Assembly (NCBI RefSeq): GCF_004153605.1 | Contig: NZ_SDSI01000001.1 | Span: 496,001 to 560,000 of the forward strand | DNA length: 64,000 nucleotides | Origin: Qipengyuania_B thermophila | Lineage (GTDB): Bacteria > Pseudomonadota > Alphaproteobacteria > Sphingomonadales > Sphingomonadaceae | Direction of reading: 5' to 3' | Part shown: in pieces, positions 26,000 through 34,355 of the stretch | Numbering within the stretch: position 1 is the stretch's first letter | Layout: each line of letters opens with the position of its first letter | Made by a program: the position numbers and the translations under genes | Notes under the pieces: generated by a model | Database searches by the model: none | The model's input: only the letters and a program-made list of their open reading frames with translations | Told to the model about the DNA's origin: nothing

Positions 26000-27679
26000 T
26001 CAACGGCGCACGGGCCGATGCCAGGCGCCGCCGCCGGCGCCCGGCCGGGCGGCGAAGGCGGCGTCCACCGACCGCGTGAACGGCCGTTCGGTGACACTTG
26101 AGACGGCGATGAACTCGGCGCGAGCCTCCTGCGGCGTCAGCGTGAGCAGGGTGTAACCCTTGGCGTCCTGATTGCAGTAGGCCACCTCCGCGTTGGCCGC
26201 GGCGAGCACGCGGCCGAGACCCGGCAGCACCGAGCCGTAGGACGGGCTGGTGATCGCGGTGCAGCCGGCCTCGAGCGCGCGCAGCGTTCCGGCGGCATCG
26301 TGAAGGTTGTTCGCCCATGCCGCATGGCTGTCGCCGGAGACGACCACGGGACGGCATCCGGCACGCGCGAACAGGCGGTAGAGCCGCTCGCGCGCATGCG
26401 GATAGCCGTCCCACGCGTCGAGGTTGAACGGCACTCCGGCGCGGTAGGCGGCCTGCGCCTGCTCGAGACGCGCGCGGAACTGCTCGGGCACCCGGGCCAG
26501 CGCGGCGCGGTATCCGTCCTCCCCCAGCGCCCGGCGCAGGTCGGGTCCGTCCACCCGCGCCATGATCGTCTGGTTGCCGATCACCTGCCACGGCTTGCCC
26601 GCGCGCGCCGAGCGGGCTAGCACGCCCTCGAGCCAGCGGCTTTGCGCAGCGCCAAGCAGTTCGCGCCCGGGCTCGTCACGGATCCGCAGGACGCGGGCGA
26701 TCTCGTCGGCTCCGGGCACATCGCCCTTGAACGCGGCCTGCTCGTCACGCGCCAGCAGGCGGGTTTCCACCATGGCCAGCGTGGCGAGGTCTCCGAACTC
26801 GAAGGCACGGTAGATCGCCGTCTGCGACCGTCCGGCGGCAGGATCGCGGATCGGCATCCACTCGAAATAGGCCTGCATCGCCGCGGCCTTGCGCGCGGCC
26901 CAGCTGCCCTGAGTCTCCGCCCGGTGGTTTTCGGCGCCGCCGATCCAGCCGTCATTCGTCACTTCGTGGTCGTCCCACACGCAGATGAAGGCCGCGCGGG
27001 CATGCGCCGCCTGCATGTCGGGGTCGCTCTTCACCTGCGCGTGGCGCCGCCGGTAGTCCGCCAGCGTCACCGTCTCGTGCGCAGGGTCGGGCAGGCGGCC
27101 GAGGCGACGGCCGATGTCCGCTCCGTACCCGTCGACGCCGTACTCGTAGATGTAATCGCCCAGCATCAGCACCGCGTCGAGGCGCGGCAGGGCAGCCATG
27201 TCGGCATAGGCGTTAAAATAGCCGCCGGGGTAAAGCTGGCACGAAGCGACCGCGAACACCGTCTCGTCGACGGGGCCGACCGGCAGGGTGCGGAACCGCC
27301 CTTCGGGCGACACGCTGCCGTCCGGCGCGACGAAGCGGTACCAGTGGTCCCGCCCCGCGGCGAGGCCCGTGACCTCCGCCTTCGCGGTGTGATCGGCCGC
27401 GGCGCGCGCCATGACCGTGCCGCGCCGCACCGGCGCACCTCCCGGCGCGGCGGAGACGGTCCAGCGCAGCGGCACATCGCCGCCTGCGCCGCCGCCGGAC
27501 CGGGTCACCCGGGTCCAGATCACCGCCCCGTCCGCCGCAGGGTCGCCGCTGGCGACGCCATGGTCGAAGCGCAGGGGTCCGGCGGAAGCCGCCGTCGTGG
27601 CGCAGCCGGGCAGCACGCTGGCCGTGCCCGCACCGACAAGGCCCAGCACGCCGCGTCGGTCGATCGGCAACGTCGTCAT
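26000..27679 (-). CDS. phoD: PhoD-like alkaline phosphatase/phosphodiesterase
   Basis: A 559-residue exported metallophosphatase that releases phosphate from phosphate mono- or diesters. The N-terminus is a twin-arginine signal (RRGVLGLVGAGTA) with a possible lipobox LPGC. The PhoD N-terminal domain carries FDHGVASGDPAADGAVIWTR. The metallophosphatase core has FAVASC, LMLGDYIYEYG, CVWDDHEVTNDGW, IGNQTIM and VVVSGDSHAAWANNL, covering the expected Fe/Ca ligands. Length fits the family. It begins 18 bases after the TonB-dependent receptor stop, so the two are likely co-transcribed as an acquisition pair. Confidence 0.92.
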   Translation of the reverse strand: MTTLPIDRRGVLGLVGAGTASVLPGCATTAASAGPLRFDHGVASGDPAADGAVIWTRVTRSGGGAGGDVPLRWTVSAAPGGAPVRRGTVMARAAADHTAKAEVTGLAAGRDHWYRFVAPDGSVSPEGRFRTLPVGPVDETVFAVASCQLYPGGYFNAYADMAALPRLDAVLMLGDYIYEYGVDGYGADIGRRLGRLPDPAHETVTLADYRRRHAQVKSDPDMQAAHARAAFICVWDDHEVTNDGWIGGAENHRAETQGSWAARKAAAMQAYFEWMPIRDPAAGRSQTAIYRAFEFGDLATLAMVETRLLARDEQAAFKGDVPGADEIARVLRIRDEPGRELLGAAQSRWLEGVLARSARAGKPWQVIGNQTIMARVDGPDLRRALGEDGYRAALARVPEQFRARLEQAQAAYRAGVPFNLDAWDGYPHARERLYRLFARAGCRPVVVSGDSHAAWANNLHDAAGTLRALEAGCTAITSPSYGSVLPGLGRVLAAANAEVAYCNQDAKGYTLLTLTPQEARAEFIAVSSVTERPFTRSVDAAFAARPGAGGGAWHRPVRR

Positions 27680-27697
27680 GGAACGTCTCCCCGCAGC

Positions 27698-30031
27698 TCA
27701 GCGACCGACCCGGGCGGTCAGCTGCACACCATAGAGCCGCGGTTCGGCCGGAATAAAGGTAGGAATGCCGAAGGCGCCGCCGGTGTTGCCGGCATCGAGG
27801 AGGTAGCGCTCGTTGGTGGCGTTGCGAATGAAGGCGGCAACCTCGAACCGGTCGCCGGCAAAGCTGACGCCGCCGCGGGCGTTGACGAGGGTGACGGCCT
27901 CCTGCGCGATCAGCGGATTGTTGGGCAGCTCGAAGAAGATCCGGCTGCGGTAGGTCACGGAAGGCGTGGCGAACACCCGCATCCCCGCCCCGAGAGGCGC
28001 GTCGAGGGTGAACCCGGCTGCCGCCTGCCATTCCGGCTGCAGCCGGAAGCGCGCGCCGGAGAACTGCGGCGCGAAGCGGCTGTCCTCGTCAATGCCGCCA
28101 TCGATGTAGCCCACAGCGGCGAACAGGTCGACGCCGCGTGCCGGCCGGATGCTCGCTTCCGCTTCCACGCCAAGGTTGCTGGCCGTTCCGGCACTCTGCG
28201 TCACCGTCGTGCCGTTGGGCTGCACCACGCTCACCTGGAAGCCGTCGTACTTCTGGTAGAACACGCCGAGCGATCCCGAGAGGAGCGGCGTGGCCAGCTT
28301 CACCCCGCCCTCGTAGTTCCACACCGTCTCCTCCGGCACCAGCTGAAGGTTTGGCGCCGGCGCGCCGGAGGCAAGCCGCCGGGCGTTGAGCTGCACCACG
28401 GGCGAGCGGCGGCCCTTGGAGACGGTGCCGAACAGGTTGGCCGAATCGCTGAGCCTGAACAGGACGTTGAAGCGCGGCAGCACAGCGGTGTACGAGGCGC
28501 GCGCTGCGAAGACCTGGCCTGCGGTGTCGATCTGGCCGGGGATCAGCGGCGCCCGCGACAGCACGGCGTTGGGAACGGTGGCGGTGAAGCCCGAGCGGCG
28601 TTCCTCGATCAGCACCCGCGCACCCGCGGTCAGTTCGATCGCCGGGACGGGAATGACGGTGGCATCGGCAAAGAGCGACCACGCATCGTTCTCGCCCCGG
28701 TTCTCGAACACGGACCGGTAGGGAATCGCCGTCCGCGCGCCGCCCGTCGCCAGCCGGGTCACGGCCAGTGCCGGCACGCTGCCGTCCGGCGCCACGCAGG
28801 CGATGCCGGGGATCAGCGGCGCGCCGGTCACGAGAGATGTCAGGCACTGGAGAAACACGCCTTCCTCAGTCGAGAAGGGCACGTTCTGCCGTCCCTTCTC
28901 CTTGAAGATGTTCCAGCCCCACGCCGCCCGCCAGCGCGGATCGGCGTAGGCGAAGCGGCCTTCGTGGCTCACCTGCCAACCGTCCGCGATCTCGGCGAAT
29001 TCGAGAAACGGCGCCGCTGAACCGTCGGCGTCGAAGACTTCCGCGCTGTCGAAACGGCGGTAGCCGTTGACCGTGGTGAACGTCAGCCTGTCGGTCAGGG
29101 CCGAGCTGGCCGTGAGGTTGAGGTCGTACACGTCGCGCTCCAGACCGAGCTGCACATTGCCGAGGGCCTGTGCCGAAAACGGGGATCCGCCGAGGTTGGC
29201 GGGGCCGAACGGGTCGCCGGGCGGCAGCCGCCGCGAGATGAACGGGGTGCCGCCGTTGCGCTGCCGGTCGTAGGTGCCGATGAGGTCGATCACTGTCCGC
29301 TCGTCCGGCGTGTGGCGCAGCGAGGCCCTCAGTCCGAGCTGGTTCTGCGCGTACAGGTCCCGCTCCTGCGAAGGCGCGAGATTGACGACGTAGCCGTCGC
29401 GCCTGCGCCACTCGCCGGCCACGCGCAGCGCCAGCACGTCGTCGCCGGCGTTGACGAAGCCCGACAGCAGGGTCTGGTCTAAATTGCCGACACCGCCGGT
29501 CAGCGCGGCCGAGACGCCCGGCCGGGGCCGGGCCGACACGAGGCTGATCGCGCCGACGGCCGACGCGGTCCCAAACAGGGTCGCCTGCGGACCCTTGATG
29601 ACTTCGACCCGCTCGAGATCGTAGATCGCCTGATAGCTGCCGCGCGAGCGGGAGATGTCGACGCCGTTGTAATAGAGCGTCACGCGCGGTCCCTGCTGGG
29701 CCGAGCCGGAGTCGGAGGTGATGCCGCGGATCACGACGCCCGGATTGTTGGCGCTCTGCTCCTGGATGTTGAGCCCGGGCACATAGGCGGACAGCTCGTC
29801 GAGGTCGCTGACGCCCAGCGCCTCGATCCGCGAGCCCGTCAGGGCGGAGATGGTGATCGGCACGTCCTGGGCGCGCTGCTCGATCTTCTGCGCGGTGACG
29901 ATGATCTCGTTGACCGCCCCCTCTCCTGCCGTGGCGGTGTCGGGCTGCGCGGCCGGCTGCGCGTGCGCGGAAACGGCGCAGGCCGGGGCGGCGGCGAGGA
30001 GAAGGACGCGAGGCAGGCGACGAGGAAACAT
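27698..30031 (-). CDS. TonB-dependent outer-membrane receptor
   Basis: A 777-residue receptor. The signal peptide (MFPRRLPRVLLLAAAPACAV) is followed by a TonB-box region NEIIVTAQK, then the plug domain (VPITISALTGSRIEALGVSD, then RVEVIKGPQATLFG) and a 22-strand barrel to the end. It imports a ligand using TonB energy. Its placement directly upstream of phoD suggests an organophosphate or phosphodiester ligand, although by sequence style it belongs with the many sphingomonad receptors of unknown ligand. The last residues (GVQLTARVGR) are unusual because barrel ends normally finish in an aromatic residue. Confidence 0.92.
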   Translation of the reverse strand: MFPRRLPRVLLLAAAPACAVSAHAQPAAQPDTATAGEGAVNEIIVTAQKIEQRAQDVPITISALTGSRIEALGVSDLDELSAYVPGLNIQEQSANNPGVVIRGITSDSGSAQQGPRVTLYYNGVDISRSRGSYQAIYDLERVEVIKGPQATLFGTASAVGAISLVSARPRPGVSAALTGGVGNLDQTLLSGFVNAGDDVLALRVAGEWRRRDGYVVNLAPSQERDLYAQNQLGLRASLRHTPDERTVIDLIGTYDRQRNGGTPFISRRLPPGDPFGPANLGGSPFSAQALGNVQLGLERDVYDLNLTASSALTDRLTFTTVNGYRRFDSAEVFDADGSAAPFLEFAEIADGWQVSHEGRFAYADPRWRAAWGWNIFKEKGRQNVPFSTEEGVFLQCLTSLVTGAPLIPGIACVAPDGSVPALAVTRLATGGARTAIPYRSVFENRGENDAWSLFADATVIPVPAIELTAGARVLIEERRSGFTATVPNAVLSRAPLIPGQIDTAGQVFAARASYTAVLPRFNVLFRLSDSANLFGTVSKGRRSPVVQLNARRLASGAPAPNLQLVPEETVWNYEGGVKLATPLLSGSLGVFYQKYDGFQVSVVQPNGTTVTQSAGTASNLGVEAEASIRPARGVDLFAAVGYIDGGIDEDSRFAPQFSGARFRLQPEWQAAAGFTLDAPLGAGMRVFATPSVTYRSRIFFELPNNPLIAQEAVTLVNARGGVSFAGDRFEVAAFIRNATNERYLLDAGNTGGAFGIPTFIPAEPRLYGVQLTARVGR

Positions 30032-30134
30032 GAGGTGCTCCGTTGCTGTTCGCGGCGGCCCGTGACAGGCACAGGTTCAACGCGCGCGACAGAACGGTTG
30101 CAGCTTCGTGACCTCGAGAATGACGGGCAGAAAC

Positions 30135-30219
30135 TGGTGCGGGTGGCGGGACTCGAACCCGCACGAGCAAGGCTCAGGGGATTTTAAGTCCCCGGCGTCT
30201 ACCATTCCGCCACACCCGC
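30135..30219 (-). tRNA. tRNA-Leu (anticodon UAA)
   Basis: An 85-base type II tRNA. The acceptor stem GCGGGTG pairs with CACCCGC, the anticodon arm is GGGGACTTAAAATCCCC giving anticodon TAA, a variable arm follows, and the T-arm has GGTTCGAGTCCC. The 3' CCA is encoded. It decodes UUA and possibly UUG, rare codons in this GC-rich genome. Confidence 0.95.
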
Positions 30220-30222
30220 GAC

Positions 30223-30243
30223 CGCCGGTGCGAGAGACCGGCG
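30223..30243. terminator. inverted repeat between ihfB and tRNA-Leu
   Basis: CGCCGGT, a 7-base loop, then ACCGGCG forms a perfect 7-bp stem just upstream of the tRNA 5' end and 64 bases after the ihfB stop. There is no T-run, so it may be a weak terminator or only a processing structure. Confidence 0.35.
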
Positions 30244-30306
30244 ATCCGGGCCTGCGCTAGACGGGCGCGACCGGCGCGGCAATCCCGGCCGGAACGCCTG
30301 GCGAGC

Positions 30307-30594
30307 TCATTCGGGATCGGTGTTGAGACGCTTGCGCATCTCCTTGCCCGGCTTGAAATAGGGCACGCGCTTGGCGGGAACATGCACCTTGCCGCCGGTG
30401 CGCGGATTGCGGCCTTCCCGCGCCTCGCGGTGGCGGGTCGAGAAGGCGCCGAAGCCGCGCAGTTCCACCCGACCCCCCTCGGCCAGCCGCTGGGTGATCT
30501 CGTCGAAGAAGATGTCGACCACCTTTTCGACCTCGTCCGCTCGCAGCCCAGGGTTTTCCTCGCCAATGGCCTGCAGCAGCTGCGATCTGATCAT
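30307..30594 (-). CDS. ihfB: integration host factor subunit beta
   Basis: A 95-residue DNA-bending protein of the HU/IHF family that pairs with IhfA and binds specific sites to shape promoters and recombination complexes. MIRSQLLQAIGEENPGLR begins the helical part. VELRGFGAFSTRHREAR and GRNPRTGGKVHVPAKRVPYF form the beta arms with the intercalating proline (RNPRTG). Length is normal for IhfB. The ATG at 30594 starts exactly at the conserved N-terminus; a longer upstream frame is discarded. An AT-richer stretch around 30647-30680 probably carries its promoter. Confidence 0.95.
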   Translation of the reverse strand: MIRSQLLQAIGEENPGLRADEVEKVVDIFFDEITQRLAEGGRVELRGFGAFSTRHREAREGRNPRTGGKVHVPAKRVPYFKPGKEMRKRLNTDPE

Positions 30595-30676
30595 GGGGTG
30601 CCCTTTCGGAAGCGTGCGCTGCGCCGGCGCGGCACGCGGACTCAATCTTACCGCAAGTTTAACAAAGATGCCATAG

Positions 30677-31105
30677 CTAACGGCAAGTCGCGCGTGCGCC
30701 GACTTCGCGCGGAGAGCCGGACTCCACTTCGGCCGCGTGGAGGAGATCGCGCGGCGCGATGCCCAGCCGGCGCATCCGCGCGCGCACGGCCGGCCACTCC
30801 TCCTCGAGGAAGACGCGCCGCTCCGCCGCGCGCAGCGCCTCCGCCGCGCCGGGCTGCACGAACATGCCGACGCCGCGGCGCACCTCGATCAGCCCGTCAG
30901 CCTGAAACTGCTGGTACGCCTTGGCGGCGGTGAGCGGATTGGCGCCCTCGTCGGCCGCAAGCTGGCGCACGGAGGGGAGCAGCGCGCCCTCTGGATACAC
31001 GCCGTCCATGATCGCCGCGGCGATCTTGTCGCGCAGGCGCAGATAGACGGGGCGGGTCTCCTCAGGTCGGCTTGTTGGCGGCACTCGCGGCTCCGGCTGA
31101 CACAC
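30677..31105 (-). CDS. GntR-family transcriptional regulator (YtrA-like)
   Basis: A 142-residue repressor-type regulator. The winged helix-turn-helix spans about residues 18-88 (VYLRLRDKIAAAIMDGVYPE, LLPSVRQLAADEGANPLTAA, DGLIEVRRGVGMFV). Only a short C-terminal helical tail follows, as in the YtrA subfamily, which usually controls transporters. It is divergent from the POT peptide transporter with 180 bases between starts, so that transporter operon is a reasonable target, along with itself. The effector is unknown. Confidence 0.85.
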   Translation of the reverse strand: MCQPEPRVPPTSRPEETRPVYLRLRDKIAAAIMDGVYPEGALLPSVRQLAADEGANPLTAAKAYQQFQADGLIEVRRGVGMFVQPGAAEALRAAERRVFLEEEWPAVRARMRRLGIAPRDLLHAAEVESGSPREVGARATCR

Positions 31106-31285
31106 GCGCGACGCGACGGGCGCGTCGGTGCATCATTGCCATAATACAGCACCGCGCGCAAGCGGCGCGGCCCACCGGAAAAGAGCGCTTCACAAGATGG
31201 AAACAGCCGCTAGGGTGCCGCGCACACCGGCCCACCGGGGACAACGCCCGGAAGGCCTCAGGGTTCACCAGAGGGTTACTCGCAC
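31106..31285. promoter_or_regulatory. divergent promoter region, GntR gene / POT transporter
   Basis: 180 bases between divergent starts with no coding signal of its own. It is the expected location of both promoters and any GntR operator. The AT-richer part is near 31130-31150 (GCCATAATACAGC). No convincing palindromic operator was identified by eye. Confidence 0.4.
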
Positions 31286-32917
31286 ATGGCCACCCACTCC
31301 CTGCCTCACGGGGATTCCGCAGGCACGTTCCTCGGACATCCCAAGGGCCTGTTCATGCTCTTCTTTGCCGAGATGTGGGAGCGGTTCTCCTACTACGGCA
31401 TGCGCGCGCTGCTGATCTTCTACCTCACCAAGCACTGGCTGTTCTCGGACCGCGAAGCCGGAGTGATCTATGGCGCCTACACGGCGCTCGTCTACATCAC
31501 GCCGGTCGTCGGCGGATATCTGGCGGACCGTTATCTGGGTCAGCGCAAGGCGGTGCTGTTCGGCGCCGTGCTGCTGACGCTCGGGCACTTCTTCATGGCC
31601 TTCGAAGGTCAACCGGCAGCGGGCAACACCGGCAATCCGGTCATCTATGTCTTCTGGCTGGCCCTGGCACTGATCATCGTCGGATCGGGCTTCCTCAAGG
31701 CGAACATCTCCGTCATCGTCGGCCAGCTCTACCCGCGCACCGACGTGCGCCGCGACGGAGCCTACACGATCTTCTACATGGGCATCAATCTGGGGGCCGC
31801 GGCCGGGTCGCTGCTGTGCGGCTACATCGGCGAAACCTATGGCTGGGCCTACGGCTTCGGCCTTGCGGGCATCGGCATGCTGGCGGGACTGATCGTCTTC
31901 ATCCTGGGCAAGCCCCTGCTGCTCGGGCGTGGTGAACCGCCGGCGCCGCTGGCGAAGGGACGCGAATTCTCCCTCTACGGTGTGGGTCTGGTGCTGGTGG
32001 CGGTGTGCTGGGCGCTCGTCCAGTACCAGGCGCTGGTCGGCGGGCTCCTGGCCGTGTTCGGCGCCATTCTCGTCAGCTACGTGCTGCTGACCGCAGTCAG
32101 AAGGCTCGAGCCGGAGGAGCGCGACCGCATCTTCGCGGCGCTGTTCCTCATCCTGACGTCCATTGTGTTCTGGGCCTTGTTCGAACAGGCGGGTTCGTCA
32201 TTGAACCTGTTCACCGACCGCCATGTCGACCGCGAGATCTTCGGATTTCTCGTTCCCGCCTCGGTGTTCCAGTCGATCAACGCCATCTACATCATCCTGC
32301 TTGCCCCTGTCTTTGCCACACTGTGGACCGCGCTGGGGCGCCGGGGCGCGGAGCCGTCGACGCCGCTCAAGTTCGGTGCCGGGATCGTTCAGGTCGGGCT
32401 TGGCTTCCTCGTGCTGGTGTGGGGCGCGCAAAGCGTCGGCCTGAACCTCGCCACTCCGGTGCTGTTCATTTTCCTCATCTATCTGCTGCACACCACCGGC
32501 GAGCTTTGCCTGTCGCCTGTCGGCCTGTCCGCCATGAACCGGCTCGCACCGGCGCACATGGCCTCGCTCATCATGGGCACGTGGTTCTTTGCCTCGGCGA
32601 CCGGCAACTTCGCTGCCGGCCTCATCGCTGCGGCGACCGGGGCAGAGGATGTCGGCGAGGCCGCGGGCAAGCAGGTGGTGCTGGACGTGTACTCGACCGT
32701 CGGCTGGACCGCCGTCGGTGTCGGCGTGGCCGTGATGGTGATCAGCCCCGTCATCAAGCGCATGATGCACCTCGACACCTTGCGGGACGACGATGTCGGC
32801 AGCAACCTGCACGGCCAGGCGCAGGCCGGCATCGAGGCGCAGGAGGGCGGCGTGCATCCCTCCGCAATCGGGCAGGCGCCTGGAGTTCACCCGCAGAACC
32901 GCCCCGGCAACGTCTGA
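31286..32917 (+). CDS. POT/PTR family proton-coupled di- and tripeptide transporter
   Basis: A 543-residue inner-membrane carrier with about 14 membrane segments. The proton-coupling signature EMWERFSYYGMRALLIFYL is at about residues 30-48, followed by YLADRYLGQRKAVLFG and the PTR2 motif FYMGINLGAAAGSLLCGYIG. It imports small peptides. The hydrophilic tail after about residue 490 is somewhat long. It heads a same-strand run with two amidohydrolases, FKBP and NnrU genes (43 bases to the next start), and is divergent from a GntR regulator, suggesting a regulated peptide-use locus. Confidence 0.93.
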   Translation: MATHSLPHGDSAGTFLGHPKGLFMLFFAEMWERFSYYGMRALLIFYLTKHWLFSDREAGVIYGAYTALVYITPVVGGYLADRYLGQRKAVLFGAVLLTLGHFFMAFEGQPAAGNTGNPVIYVFWLALALIIVGSGFLKANISVIVGQLYPRTDVRRDGAYTIFYMGINLGAAAGSLLCGYIGETYGWAYGFGLAGIGMLAGLIVFILGKPLLLGRGEPPAPLAKGREFSLYGVGLVLVAVCWALVQYQALVGGLLAVFGAILVSYVLLTAVRRLEPEERDRIFAALFLILTSIVFWALFEQAGSSLNLFTDRHVDREIFGFLVPASVFQSINAIYIILLAPVFATLWTALGRRGAEPSTPLKFGAGIVQVGLGFLVLVWGAQSVGLNLATPVLFIFLIYLLHTTGELCLSPVGLSAMNRLAPAHMASLIMGTWFFASATGNFAAGLIAAATGAEDVGEAAGKQVVLDVYSTVGWTAVGVGVAVMVISPVIKRMMHLDTLRDDDVGSNLHGQAQAGIEAQEGGVHPSAIGQAPGVHPQNRPGNV

Positions 32918-32960
32918 CCCTCGCCCCGTGACGACGTCTTCCCTTCAGCAAAGGATGCTC

Positions 32961-34355
32961 ATGTCCCGACGCCTCGCTCCTGTTCTGCTTGCCGCCGTCG
33001 CGCTGCTGCCGGCCTGCACCGCCGTCCCGAGCGAGCGCGGGACCGAGCGGCCTGCCACGGCCGGCGCAAGCCGCGCGCCCCTCGGCGCCGACGGACGCCA
33101 GCCCTACGCCTCCACCTATCGCGCCTATCCGGGAACACCGACCGCGCTGGTGGGGGCCACGGTGTTCGACGGGACGGGGCGGCGGATCGACAACGGCACG
33201 GTGCTGCTGCGCGAAGGCAAGGTCGTGGCGGTCGGCGACGCCACGCTGTCCACGGCGGGCTACGAACGGATCGACGCGGCGGGCAAGTTCGTGACCCCCG
33301 GCATCATCGACATCCATTCCCACCTCGGCAACTACCCCTCGCCCGCGGTCGAGGCCCACTCCGACGGCAACGAGGCGACCGACCCCACGACGCCCGAGGT
33401 CTGGGCAGAGCATTCCGTCTGGCCGCAGGATCCCGGGTTCAGCCGGGCGCTGGCGAACGGCGGCGTCACCGCGCTGCAGATCCTGCCCGGTTCGGCGAAC
33501 CTGTCGGGGGGGCGGTCCGTCACCCTCAAGAACGTGCCCGCGCGCACCGTTCAGGCGATGAAGTTTCCCGGCGCGCCCTATGGTCTCAAGATGGCCTGCG
33601 GGGAAAACCCGAAGCGCGTCTATGGCAGCCGCGGCCGGATGCCGTCCACCCGGATGGGCAACATGGCGGTCAACCGGCAGACCTGGCTGGACGCGCGCGA
33701 GTTTGCGGACGGTGACCGCAAGAAGCGCAATCTCGCCAACGAGACGCTCGCCGGCGTGCTCGACGGCGAGATCCTGCTCCACAACCACTGCTACCGCGCC
33801 GACGAAATGGCCTTCGTCATCGATATGGCGAAGGAGATGGGCTACCGCGTGGCCGCCTTCCACCACGCGGTCGAAGCCTACAAGATCGGCGATCTGCTGC
33901 GCGACAACGGCATCTGCTCGGCCATCTGGGCCGACTGGTACGGGTTCAAGATGGAATCCTATGACGCCATCCCCGAAAACGCCGCCTTTCTCCAGCGCGA
34001 GGGAGCCTGCGTCGTGATCCACTCCGACGATCCCAACGGGATCCAGCGCCTGAACCAGGAGGCGGCCAAGGCGCAGGCCGCCGGCCGACGGGTCGGGATC
34101 GACATTCCCGACGCGCAGGTGATCCGCTGGATCACCCTGAACGCCGCGACGGCGATGGGCATCGACCGGATGACCGGCAGCCTCGAGCCGGGCAAGATGG
34201 CCGACGTCGTCCTGTGGAACGGAAATCCGCTGTCCGTCTACTCGCGGCCGGAAAAGGTGTGGATCGACGGCGCGCTGATGTACGATGCGCTCACCCGGCG
34301 GCGGCCGGTCAGCGACTTCGAACTGGGGCAGCCGGGCGAAGGAGACGCGAAATGA
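32961..34355 (+). CDS. amidohydrolase-family lipoprotein (imidazolonepropionase-like)
   Basis: A 464-residue exported metal-dependent hydrolase. The lipoprotein signal MSRRLAPVLLAAVALLPAC places the lipid cysteine near residue 19. The amidohydrolase fold follows with N-terminal beta sandwich (LVGATVFDGTGRRIDNGTVL), metal site TPGIIDIHSHLG (HxH), further candidate ligands in LLHNHCYRADE and AAFHHAVEA, and the conserved aspartate in VVIHSDDPNG. Relatives include dipeptidases and imidazolonepropionases, and the adjacent peptide transporter favours a peptidase role. AAGGA lies five bases before the chosen ATG; an ATG two codons upstream overlaps that site. Its stop overlaps the next start as ATGA. 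Confidence 0.85.
   Translation: MSRRLAPVLLAAVALLPACTAVPSERGTERPATAGASRAPLGADGRQPYASTYRAYPGTPTALVGATVFDGTGRRIDNGTVLLREGKVVAVGDATLSTAGYERIDAAGKFVTPGIIDIHSHLGNYPSPAVEAHSDGNEATDPTTPEVWAEHSVWPQDPGFSRALANGGVTALQILPGSANLSGGRSVTLKNVPARTVQAMKFPGAPYGLKMACGENPKRVYGSRGRMPSTRMGNMAVNRQTWLDAREFADGDRKKRNLANETLAGVLDGEILLHNHCYRADEMAFVIDMAKEMGYRVAAFHHAVEAYKIGDLLRDNGICSAIWADWYGFKMESYDAIPENAAFLQREGACVVIHSDDPNGIQRLNQEAAKAQAAGRRVGIDIPDAQVIRWITLNAATAMGIDRMTGSLEPGKMADVVLWNGNPLSVYSRPEKVWIDGALMYDALTRRRPVSDFELGQPGEGDAK

Noticed and set aside
30032..30134. CTGTC repeats upstream of the TonB receptor as a possible Pho box
   Set aside because: The repeats are not spaced at the 11-base period of a Pho box and only five bases match in each.
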